Source: Bacillota bacterium
GTDB taxonomy: Bacteria; Bacillota; UBA4882; UBA10575
Assembly (NCBI GenBank): GCA_012735195.1
Contig: JAAYIC010000058.1
Coordinates: 1-32,685, forward strand
Direction: 5' to 3'
Length of the DNA: 32,685 nucleotides
Shown here: piece by piece, positions 1-7,494 of the stretch
Position numbering within the stretch: position 1 is the stretch's first letter
Layout of the letters: each line of letters starts with the position of its first letter
Notes under the pieces: generated by a model
Told to the model about the DNA's origin: nothing
Seen by the model: the letters and a program-made list of their open reading frames with translations, nothing else
Database searches by the model: none
Made by a program: the position numbers and the translations under genes

Positions 1-1
1 C

Positions 2-169
2 CACCAGCTCGGGGGAGTGGGCCAGGCCTCCGGTAAGGATGATCTGATCCACTTTACCGCAGAGTACCGTACTGATCCTGCCAATTTCCTTGGCGATCTG
101 GTAGCACATGGCTTTGAAGTAGAACTCTGCTTGGCTGTCCCCCTCCTGCATGCGGGCGACGATGGCCCG
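2..169 (-). pseudogene. buk: Internal fragment of butyrate kinase
   Basis: Reading the minus strand from 169 down to 2 gives 56 uninterrupted residues that match the C-terminal part of butyrate kinase (butyryl phosphate + ADP to butyrate + ATP). They include AMCYQIAKEIG, then GKVDQIILTGGLAHS, the family's nucleotide-binding LTGG region. The family is about 355 residues long, so this is roughly residues 270-325. The 3' end runs off the window at position 1. On the upstream side, recognisable butyrate kinase sequence stops at the Arg codon 167-169; the next codons encode Ser-Ser-Ser-Pro and belong to the TamB frame on the other strand. The gene is therefore broken at this point, by a real rearrangement or by mis-assembly. 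The family call is firm; the cause of the break is not known. Confidence 0.8.
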
Positions 170-1883
170 GCTGGAAGAAGGGCGGCTGGGAAGCCTCCCC
201 ATAACCGGTGAGGCCGATTTTGAGATCCGCGATTCTACGGTAGCCCTCAACAACCTGCTCGTTACGGAGTCAGGTGGTGAGGGGCAATTGGCGGCCACCG
301 CTTTCTACAGGCCGGGCCAAGAATTCCGGGCCCTGTTGGATATAGACGGCTTTCTCCTGTCCCCCCTGGCTGCTTTGGCCGGTTACGGCAGCTTCTCCGG
401 TGGCCGGGTCGATCTCCACCTGGCGGTAGAAATGAACGACCAGGGTGTTACCGGCGAATTTACCGGCGCCGGCAAAAACCTGATTTTAAGCGGCTTCTCC
501 CTTCCCGGGTTAACCGTTTCCGGCCGGCTGGCCGAGTCGGGTTTTTATTTACAAGGGGAAGACATGCAGAAGAAGAGGTTTTCTTTTCACGGCCGGGTCC
601 CCTTGGATCATAGTTGGTTCGAACCGCTTTCGCTCCCACCGGCTGCAACGGGAGGGACCGGCGGGACGGAATTGCGGTTGGTTCTGGCCGGGGCCGAGAT
701 GGCCTTCTTCAACCTTTTCCTTCCCGAACCATTGCTCGACGCCGGAACCATCAACGGGGAACTGGCCCTGAAAGGAGAAAAAGGCCGTTTTTATCTGGAG
801 GGAGAAGTAAAAGCCGCAGGAATCGGCGGAGACCTCCCCGGATTGCCGGAAAAATTACGGGGTGTCGGGATTGAACTGAAGTTTGTCAGGGACCGGATCG
901 TTCTGAAAAAACTTGCCGGCCGTTACGGCCGTGGAGATTTCCAGGGCGAAGGTTATATTCTGCTGAACGGAATCCGCCCGGAAAAGCTGGATCTTAGAAT
1001 TCGCGGGCACAACCTTTATTACACCAATGCCATGTTTGACGGGGAGTTTGACGCGAATCTCTCTCTTGCCGGCCCGGTAACCGATCCTCTGCTTAAAGGG
1101 GAAATTTTGGTGGAGAAGACCCGCATCAGCCTGCCTTCTTCCACCGGCCTTCCGGCTAATTTTGATTTACGGCTTGATCTTAATCTGAAAGCCGGGAGGG
1201 ACGTGTATTTCCGCCAGTACGGCCTGGCCAGTATCCCCCTGAACGGTCAATTGCGTGTGGGCGGCAGGTTATCCGCTCCGGAAATCACCGGCGAGCTTGG
1301 CGCCAACCGTGGCTGGATTAATGTTTATGGGGATACCTTCCAGGTTACCAAGGCCAAAGCGGAATTCCGGCCGGAATATGGCGTCATGCCCTACCTTGAC
1401 CTGGAGGCGTCACTCTTTTTAACCGGTACCCAGATTACTCTGGCTACTCAAGGCTGGGCCGGTGATAATCTCTTCTTTACCCTCTCTTCCAACCCGGCGA
1501 AGAGCAATGAAGAGATCTTTTCCTTGCTCAACTGGTCCGAACAGATGCAGGACCCTGAGAACCTTTCCTTAGTCAAGCTCATCAGAGGAAATATCGCGGC
1601 GGTGACCGACGGGATCCTGGGACCATTTTTCGACCAGTTCCGGGAGTTGATCCAGGTTGATCTTTTCAGCCTGGAACATGACAGGACTCTCGGCGGTTTA
1701 CGGATGAGCGTCGGGAAGGCGCTGGGCCGGGATGTTTTTCTTTCCTATAGCCGGAACCTGAGCAATTTGTCGGAAGAGATCTGGACCTTCGAAGGCCGGC
1801 TCACCCTGAACCTTTCGCTGCTGGGAGAGTATTCAACAAACCAGGGCTGGCAGTGGCGGATCTTTTATAATGTATGGTTTTAA
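150..1883 (+). CDS. TamB/DUF490-family translocation protein, C-terminal part, 5'-truncated
   Basis: TamB-like proteins span the periplasm and help move or insert lipids or proteins into the outer membrane. The frame shows long beta-rich AsmA/TamB-type repeats and a typical C-terminal TamB domain (about residues 300-577). It ends in Trp-Phe, the usual C-terminal aromatic of outer-membrane-associated proteins. Family members are usually above 1000 residues, so 577 is about half. Stops at 102-104 and 120-122 close the frame upstream, and TamB-like sequence only begins near 165. The ATGs at 150 and 162 are therefore unlikely to be native starts; the gene appears cut by the junction with the butyrate kinase fragment. 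The bamA-like gene follows after 127 bp, the usual tamB-bamA pairing. Confidence 0.8.
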   Translation: MRATMARLEEGRLGSLPITGEADFEIRDSTVALNNLLVTESGGEGQLAATAFYRPGQEFRALLDIDGFLLSPLAALAGYGSFSGGRVDLHLAVEMNDQGVTGEFTGAGKNLILSGFSLPGLTVSGRLAESGFYLQGEDMQKKRFSFHGRVPLDHSWFEPLSLPPAATGGTGGTELRLVLAGAEMAFFNLFLPEPLLDAGTINGELALKGEKGRFYLEGEVKAAGIGGDLPGLPEKLRGVGIELKFVRDRIVLKKLAGRYGRGDFQGEGYILLNGIRPEKLDLRIRGHNLYYTNAMFDGEFDANLSLAGPVTDPLLKGEILVEKTRISLPSSTGLPANFDLRLDLNLKAGRDVYFRQYGLASIPLNGQLRVGGRLSAPEITGELGANRGWINVYGDTFQVTKAKAEFRPEYGVMPYLDLEASLFLTGTQITLATQGWAGDNLFFTLSSNPAKSNEEIFSLLNWSEQMQDPENLSLVKLIRGNIAAVTDGILGPFFDQFRELIQVDLFSLEHDRTLGGLRMSVGKALGRDVFLSYSRNLSNLSEEIWTFEGRLTLNLSLLGEYSTNQGWQWRIFYNVWF

Positions 1884-2010
1884 TTGCCGATGGGGAAAGA
1901 ATAAAATGCCATGTCTGCCGGAAAACTTTTTAGCAGGCAGGAAGGGAAAGCGTGTTGAATAACGAATTCCCTACTAGAAGCCAGTTAAGTTTCAGAGGGG
2001 GATGATTTTT

Positions 2011-3687
2011 GTGAGGAAACTGAAGAGGCTGGCCTGTTCAGGCTTGCTTTTGCTTTTTCTTTTCCTTGCCGGTGCAAGCCTGGCACAGGCAACGGAACAA
2101 CCGGTGGTTTTAGCGATAGAGATTACCGGCAACCGCCAGATTACTGATGAAACGATCTTGCGGGCCGTCTCCAATATACGGCTGGGAGAAGCCTTGGATG
2201 AAACCGCGGTACGCAAGGATCTTCAAGCCATCCAGAACCTTGGTTATTTTAGTATGGTCGAAGCGGATGTGGCCCCTTTATTAGGGGGAATTAAAATAAT
2301 CATCACCGTCTACGAAAACCCGATCATTAAGGAGATCAGGATTGCCGGCCTTCAGAAGGCGGATCCGGCAGAGATCATCCCGTATTTCACCCAAAAAGAG
2401 GGAGAGGTTTTTAATTATGTGAAATTCATGAACGATCTGGAAAAAGCCGCCTACGACTATCAGGAAAAAACCGGGCTGCAACTGGTTTTTCTTAGTACCG
2501 ACGAGGATATCATCACTCCGGACGGAGTGGTTACGCTTCATCTCACCGAGGCGCGGGTCGGCCGGGTTATCCTTAAGGGGCTGGAAAAGACCGACGAAAA
2601 GGTGGTAAGAAGAGAGCTTTACCTGAAGGAAGGGGAAATTTTAGACTTGAACGTCCTCCGGGAGGACCTGCAGCGCTTGTTCAGGCTGCAATTATTCGCC
2701 GACATCTATCCGCGGTTTGAGTACACCACGTCACCGGAGATTGTCAATGTTATTTTGGAACTTAAAGAAGGGCAGACCGTGGGGTTGAATGTGGGTTTGA
2801 CCTATGACCCGAGACTGGCCCGCCTGGCCGGGAATTTTGTGATCAGCGATTCGAACCTGCTTGGGCTGGGACAGAGGATCTCCCTGGAACTCTCCAGCAG
2901 TCCGGGGCTTTCCCAGCATACGGGGTTTGTGTTCTACGAACCCTGGCTGGATGAGAAGGAGACGTCGCTCTGGGTGAACCTCTATTCCAGGTATGATTCG
3001 GAGTTGACGGTTGTTACTTCCGATGAGACGTATGCCGAGAAGCGAACCGGCGCCAAAGTAACAATAGGCCGTCCTTTGCTTGAAGAACTGCGGGCAAGCA
3101 CTTCATTACAGATAGAAAAGGTGAACGATTCAAGGGAAACCGGTGGTGAGTATTGGAACAACAGTGTCGGCTTGGGCGTGACCTACAACAAGCTCATCTA
3201 TAAGGGCTTCCATGCCACCGGTGGTTACTGGGCCGGGATTGAAATGGCCATCCACGGCGGTTGGCTGGGTGGGAAATATGATTTTAACCAATATATCGCG
3301 GAGTTTAAACAGTTCTATTCGCCCTGGGAGAGGACGACTTTGGGTTACCGGGTTAAAGCCGGAACCATCGTAGGGACCCCCGGCGAGAGTGACCGTTTTT
3401 ATCTGGGCGGCCCCCTGACTGTCCGGGGTTACCGGGACCGTCACACCGAGGGGACCAAGTTCTTCTTGGGCAATGTGGAGTTACGGCAACAGATGCCGGA
3501 TAACGAATCCTTGTATCTGGTAGCCTTCTATGATGTGGGTTCGGTTGATTATAAAAAATTCTATCACAGTTACGGCATAGGCGTCCGTTACACCGTTCCC
3601 CTCCTGGGTAAGCTCCGTTTGGACTACGGGTGGAATGGTGAAACCGGATCGCCGGAGATTCATTTCTTCATCGACGAGATGTTTTAG
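2011..3687 (+). CDS. bamA: BamA/Omp85-family outer membrane protein assembly factor
   Basis: This is the core of the machine that folds beta-barrel proteins into the outer membrane. Residues 1-27 form a signal peptide ending near ASLAQA. About three POTRA repeats follow (around 32-255); the third begins VGRVILKGLEKTD. The Omp85 barrel runs from about 265 to the end. The conserved loop-6 signature LGGPLTVRGY sits near residue 465, and the protein ends in Phe as barrel substrates do. At 558 residues it is shorter than proteobacterial BamA (about 800) because it has fewer POTRA domains, as is common in diderm Firmicutes. I prefer the GTG at 2011, nine bases after AGAGGGGG, over the ATG at 2002, which directly touches that site. 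TamA is the alternative name, but the neighbouring ompH and lpx/lpt genes favour BamA. Confidence 0.9.
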   Translation: MRKLKRLACSGLLLLFLFLAGASLAQATEQPVVLAIEITGNRQITDETILRAVSNIRLGEALDETAVRKDLQAIQNLGYFSMVEADVAPLLGGIKIIITVYENPIIKEIRIAGLQKADPAEIIPYFTQKEGEVFNYVKFMNDLEKAAYDYQEKTGLQLVFLSTDEDIITPDGVVTLHLTEARVGRVILKGLEKTDEKVVRRELYLKEGEILDLNVLREDLQRLFRLQLFADIYPRFEYTTSPEIVNVILELKEGQTVGLNVGLTYDPRLARLAGNFVISDSNLLGLGQRISLELSSSPGLSQHTGFVFYEPWLDEKETSLWVNLYSRYDSELTVVTSDETYAEKRTGAKVTIGRPLLEELRASTSLQIEKVNDSRETGGEYWNNSVGLGVTYNKLIYKGFHATGGYWAGIEMAIHGGWLGGKYDFNQYIAEFKQFYSPWERTTLGYRVKAGTIVGTPGESDRFYLGGPLTVRGYRDRHTEGTKFFLGNVELRQQMPDNESLYLVAFYDVGSVDYKKFYHSYGIGVRYTVPLLGKLRLDYGWNGETGSPEIHFFIDEMF

Positions 3688-3784
3688 ATATAAATAAAAC
3701 AAGGGAAGGAGAGAAGGCCAAGATCCGGGTGGCGGAAATCCCGTTATCCGGAGGCCCCGCATATACGGGGTGTGCCGCTGTTTG

Positions 3785-4345
3785 ATGCAGAAAAAAAGGT
3801 TATGTAAAGGGATATTGGGTTATGGGGTCTTGGGACTGTTGCTTCTTCTTGCCGGATTGCTGTTAATCAGTCTCCCCGGCGAGGCCAAAAAAGACGCTGA
3901 TGTTGGATATATCGACATGGAACACCTGCAGCAGGTTTTACCCAAGTTTATTGAGGCGCAACAGTATTACCGTGAGATGGAGGTAGAGCTCCGGTCTTTT
4001 GCCCAGTATAAAGAGACCGAATTCCGCAATACCATGGCCAGGTGGGAGCGGGAAAAAGAACAGGAACTAAAGGGGAAAGAAGGCAAGGAGCGGGAAGAGA
4101 TTGAACTGAAATATACCAGCAGGATCGAACAGGAAATTGCCAAGGTGGAAAAGGAGATCGAAAAGAAACGTCAGGAACTGTTGTCCCTTGCTTATCAGAA
4201 GATGGATGAAACCCGTCGTTGGCTGGAGGGGATCGTGGAAACCGTCGCCGACGAGGAAGGCGTTTCGCTGGTTTTGGAGAAGAGCGCTGTTTTTTACGGT
4301 GGAGTTGACTTGACCGAAAAGGTCCTCCAGGCCGCTGAGGATTAA
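3785..4345 (+). CDS. OmpH/Skp-family periplasmic chaperone
   Basis: Skp/OmpH chaperones hold unfolded outer-membrane proteins in the periplasm and pass them to BamA. The protein has a hydrophobic signal segment (about residues 8-30, ending LPGEA). It then starts the mature domain with VGYIDMEHLQQVLP, carries a long charged coiled coil (about 50-145), and closes with the family tail VDLTEKVL. About 186 residues is a normal length. The start is uncertain: the frame also opens at GTG 3770, but neither site has a well-spaced Shine-Dalgarno sequence, and the GGAGG at 3750-3754 is 15 bases from the GTG. A short CCCCG/CGGGG hairpin lies at 3755-3770. Its place directly after bamA fits its role. Confidence 0.88.
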   Translation: MQKKRLCKGILGYGVLGLLLLLAGLLLISLPGEAKKDADVGYIDMEHLQQVLPKFIEAQQYYREMEVELRSFAQYKETEFRNTMARWEREKEQELKGKEGKEREEIELKYTSRIEQEIAKVEKEIEKKRQELLSLAYQKMDETRRWLEGIVETVADEEGVSLVLEKSAVFYGGVDLTEKVLQAAED

Positions 4346-4469
4346 GCCCGTTGGGAACGCGGCGCTGTTCTGCAGCCGTATGATGCGCAGAGCGTGTACC
4401 GGGGTATGACCGAAAATACTCCGGGAAACCGGCTGAGGTCAAAAACTCCGGAAAAAGGACTGATGTAAG

Positions 4470-5240
4470 ATTAGGGGCAGGCGCATTTTTCTCTCTATCT
4501 TTCTTACCCTTCTTTTCGCCTTGTTCTTATTGAGCGGGGCTGTTTTCTTCAATTCCAGGCTCGGAGAGGAGTTTTTGCCATCCGGCAGTCTGAAGGAGTT
4601 TTTGGCGTCAAGGCAGGATGCGGACTGGAAAACGTACCGCCGGGCTTTGCAAAGGGTTACCGGGTTTTTTTCTTTTTTCCAGAAGCAGCCGCCGGTTGAA
4701 ACCAGGGAACCGCACCGGGGCCCCGGTGAAGCGGTGGAAGATAATGGTTTATCCGGCTTCCAACAGCAATTCCTGGCCGAAAAAGAAAAGCTGGCCACAG
4801 AGACGCTTAAACGGCTGGAGGAAGACCTTAAACTGGAGATCAAGGAAAAACTGCGGCGGGAAAGGAACCGGCTTCAGCAGGCGGCCGGGGAAACAATCAG
4901 CAAAAAGCAGGCGGAATGTACGGAGAAACTGGCTGACCACCGCAGGCAAATCGAGGAGAAACATAAGGCACGCCTGGCAGACCTGCGGTTTCGTCTCCAA
5001 TTACCGGACTTGCCCGTTGAGGAGAAAAAGCGGATCGAGGAAGAGATCCGGGCTGAAGAACAACAGATAACCGCAGAGATTCGCGCCAAAACCGAGGAAC
5101 TCGAGGCGGAGTTGGCGGCATTTACCAAAGAACAGCAGGCCGCTGTCGGGGAGATGCTGGAGGAGTACAGGCGGCAGCTTTGGCGGGAAGGAAAGGCGTG
5201 GCTACGGAAGGAAGCGGAACGCCTTGGCCAAAATTACTAG
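4470..5240 (+). CDS. Membrane-anchored coiled-coil protein, OmpH-like in character
   Basis: I do not recognise a defined family. The protein starts with basic residues (RGRR) and a hydrophobic segment of about 22 residues, so it is probably exported or anchored in the inner membrane. Residues from about 85 to the end are almost entirely Glu/Lys/Arg/Gln-rich heptads, a long coiled coil resembling Skp/OmpH in composition. Its place between ompH and lpxD suggests a periplasmic chaperone or scaffold, but that is inference. The start is odd: no ATG, GTG or TTG gives a complete N-terminus. The TTG at 4521 would cut the hydrophobic segment and has no ribosome site. ATT at 4470 lies nine bases after AAAAAGGAC. 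Alternatively the ATG at 4463 is correct and one extra T at 4466 breaks the frame. Confidence 0.7.
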   Translation: MRGRRIFLSIFLTLLFALFLLSGAVFFNSRLGEEFLPSGSLKEFLASRQDADWKTYRRALQRVTGFFSFFQKQPPVETREPHRGPGEAVEDNGLSGFQQQFLAEKEKLATETLKRLEEDLKLEIKEKLRRERNRLQQAAGETISKKQAECTEKLADHRRQIEEKHKARLADLRFRLQLPDLPVEEKKRIEEEIRAEEQQITAEIRAKTEELEAELAAFTKEQQAAVGEMLEEYRRQLWREGKAWLRKEAERLGQNY

Positions 5241-5302
5241 CAGGCTGCGGAGAAATAAACTTTTGCGGCCCGCGGGCGCGGAGCCGGGTGAAGGAGGGCT
5301 TG

Positions 5303-6361
5303 ATGATGGCTAGCTTAAGCCGGCTTGCAGCTCTGGTCGGGGGAGAAGTAATCGGCAACAGTGAATTGGAGGTTAAAGGGGTTTCCGGGATTGAAGAGGC
5401 CCGGCCGGGAACAATTACGCTCGTCGGCGGGGCTAAGTTCCTGGCAATGGCAGAAAAAAGCCCGGCGGCGGCTTTTATTTTCCCGAAAGACCTGCAACTG
5501 CCGCCGGGGTTGGCCGGAATCAAAGTGGAGAACCCCCGCCTGGCTTTTGCGAAAATTCTCCGGTTCTTTCACCCGCCGCAGGACTTCCCGGCAGGGATCC
5601 ATTCCTCCGCCGTGATTGAAGAGGGGTTTAAGTGCGGGGAAGGTTGTTACATAGGCCCGTTGGTCTTTATCGGCAAAGATGTAACCCTCGGCGACCGGGT
5701 GGTCATTCATCCGGGGGTGGTAATTGAAGAAAAGACGGCGATTGGTGATGATACGGAGATCCACGCCAATGCCGTAATCAAAGACCGCACGCTGCTGGGG
5801 AAGAGGGTAATCATTCATGCGGGCGCGGTCATCGGCAGCGATGGTTTTGGTTATATCCAGGATCAGGGGGAACATTATAAAATCCCCCAGGTCGGCCGGG
5901 TAATTATTGAGGATGATGTGGAAATCGGGGCCAATGTCACCGTCGACCGGGCAACAACCGGGGCGACGCTGATCAAAAGAGGAACAAAAATCGATAATTT
6001 GGTGCAAGTCGGGCATAATGTGGAGATTGGCCAAGACAACCTGGTGGTGGCCCAAGTCGGGATTGCCGGCAGCGCTCGCCTGGGGGACCGGGTAACCCTG
6101 GCGGGCCAGGCCGGAATCAAGGACCATGTGACAATTGGCGCGGATGCCGTCATTGCCGCCAGAGGAATGGTGATCGGGGACGTTCCTCCAGGGGCTTTCT
6201 ACTCAGGGCAACCGGCCCGTTCCCATACCAAAGAAATGCGGATTCAAGCCGTCGCCGGCCGCTTGCCGGAGCTGATTAAGAAGGTAAAGGATTTGGAGAA
6301 ACGCCTGGCAGAGTTGGAAGCTGCAAATGCGCGGGGAAATTCCCCGGAGAAAAAAGCTTGA
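5303..6361 (+). CDS. lpxD: UDP-3-O-(3-hydroxyacyl)glucosamine N-acyltransferase
   Basis: LpxD adds the N-linked 3-hydroxyacyl chain to UDP-3-O-acylglucosamine, the third step of lipid A synthesis, in the cytoplasm. The N-terminal uridine-binding domain (about 1-100) is followed by a left-handed beta-helix of hexapeptide repeats (about 105-320) and a C-terminal helix. The expected catalytic histidine is seen in LVQVGHNVEIG at about residue 238, and the stretch GSDGFGY is typical of the family. The 352-residue length fits. The frame opens earlier, but AAGGAGGG at 5291-5297 points to the ATG at 5303 (or 5306). It follows the coiled-coil gene by 62 bp and precedes lptF. No lpxA, lpxB, lpxC or fabZ is in the window, so the other lipid A genes must lie elsewhere. 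Confidence 0.95.
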   Translation: MMASLSRLAALVGGEVIGNSELEVKGVSGIEEARPGTITLVGGAKFLAMAEKSPAAAFIFPKDLQLPPGLAGIKVENPRLAFAKILRFFHPPQDFPAGIHSSAVIEEGFKCGEGCYIGPLVFIGKDVTLGDRVVIHPGVVIEEKTAIGDDTEIHANAVIKDRTLLGKRVIIHAGAVIGSDGFGYIQDQGEHYKIPQVGRVIIEDDVEIGANVTVDRATTGATLIKRGTKIDNLVQVGHNVEIGQDNLVVAQVGIAGSARLGDRVTLAGQAGIKDHVTIGADAVIAARGMVIGDVPPGAFYSGQPARSHTKEMRIQAVAGRLPELIKKVKDLEKRLAELEAANARGNSPEKKA

Positions 6362-6388
6362 CAACGAGAAGAGGGTGGGAAATAAGGA

Positions 6389-7462
6389 ATGAAGATTGTC
6401 CACCGGTATTTGCTCCGGGAATACCTGCTACAGCTCTTGTTTTGTGCCGCCGGCTTTTTGGTCTTGATGATTGGTAACCTCCTTTTTGAACTCAACCACC
6501 TTTTGGTGGGGAAAAGGACCTCATTTTCCCTGGTGATGCTCTTAGTTTACTACCGGATCCCCATGATCCTGACGGATGCGGTTCCTGCGGCGGTACTTTT
6601 TGGTATCCTGCTCAGCCTGGGACGTTTGGCCAAAGACCGCGAACTTGATGTCATCCGCACCAGCGGGCTTAGTTTCCCCAAACTTGTTGCCCCACTGGTT
6701 GTTTTTACCTTCCTCCTTTCCACCGCCGTTTTCTTCTTCAATGATTATGTGGTCCCGGCCGCCAATGAACGTTTCCAACAGGAATTACGGGCGTTGCTTT
6801 CCCGGGAGAAGGAACCCCTTTTTGAAGAGAACATATTTTTTAAAGGGGCGGAGAACACCTATTTTTATATCCGGCGCGTGAACAGAGAAAACCAGCGGAT
6901 GGAAGGGATTTTAATCTACGAGGTGAAAGGGAAAGGTTTTCCCAGTCTGGTGACGGCGGCTTACGGCTGGGTGGAAAACCAGCGCTGGCAGTTGAGTGAG
7001 GGGCTCATTTACGAGCTTGACGAGCGGGGCCATGTGACACTGGAGGCCAGCTTCAATCAGATGTTCTATGAAGTCAGTGAAGATCTGGAGGCTATTTTCA
7101 GCAGCGGGCGCAGTACCGAAGAGATGACCCGGGAGGAACTTAAGAAATATATAGAACTTTTCGGAAGAAGCGGCTTTGACACCTCGGTTTTTGAAGTTGA
7201 TTACCACCTGAAGGTTGCCGTGCCCTATGCTTCCCTGGTTTTGGCCTTTTTGGGGTTGCCTTTTGCCACCCTGATGGCAAGAAGCGGGAAAATGTTGGGC
7301 CTCATCGCCAGCCTGATTTTGATCCTAATCTTCTTCGTTTCCCAGGTTGTCTTCAGGACCTTTGGCGTCAACGGTCTGATCCCCCCGTTTTGGGCGGCCT
7401 GGGCGCCGAACATCGCTTTTCTGCTCTTGGGAGGGGGTCTTTCTTTCTTGCTGGTCCGCTGA
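6389..7462 (+). CDS. LptF/LptG-family LPS export permease (YjgP/YjgQ)
   Basis: This is the membrane subunit of the ABC transporter that extracts LPS from the inner membrane and pushes it up the Lpt bridge. The layout is typical: three N-terminal transmembrane segments (about 15-35, 50-75, 97-118), a periplasmic beta-jellyroll domain (about 130-260), and three C-terminal segments (about 270-350). Family motifs seen are HRYLLREYL at the start and VPYASLVLAFLGLPFATLMAR before the fifth segment, split here as VPYASLVLAF and LGLPFA. Only one such gene is present where E. coli has two (lptF and lptG). A homodimer, or a second copy elsewhere, is possible. The ATPase LptB is not in the window. The gene runs directly into lptD. 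Confidence 0.92.
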   Translation: MKIVHRYLLREYLLQLLFCAAGFLVLMIGNLLFELNHLLVGKRTSFSLVMLLVYYRIPMILTDAVPAAVLFGILLSLGRLAKDRELDVIRTSGLSFPKLVAPLVVFTFLLSTAVFFFNDYVVPAANERFQQELRALLSREKEPLFEENIFFKGAENTYFYIRRVNRENQRMEGILIYEVKGKGFPSLVTAAYGWVENQRWQLSEGLIYELDERGHVTLEASFNQMFYEVSEDLEAIFSSGRSTEEMTREELKKYIELFGRSGFDTSVFEVDYHLKVAVPYASLVLAFLGLPFATLMARSGKMLGLIASLILILIFFVSQVVFRTFGVNGLIPPFWAAWAPNIAFLLLGGGLSFLLVR

Positions 7463-7494
7463 GAAAATACCCGCACGCGGAGGTGAACCCGGGT

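Noticed and set aside
17-211. Small plus-strand open frame at the window start
   Set aside because: It is the antisense shadow of the butyrate kinase fragment, which is clearly conserved on the minus strand.
3948-4442. 164-residue minus-strand open frame opposite ompH
   Set aside because: Basic and Pro/Ser-rich with no domain; it mirrors the codon pattern of the real OmpH gene.
5315-6127. 270-residue minus-strand open frame
   Set aside because: It lies wholly opposite lpxD, whose hexapeptide repeats and catalytic His are unmistakable.
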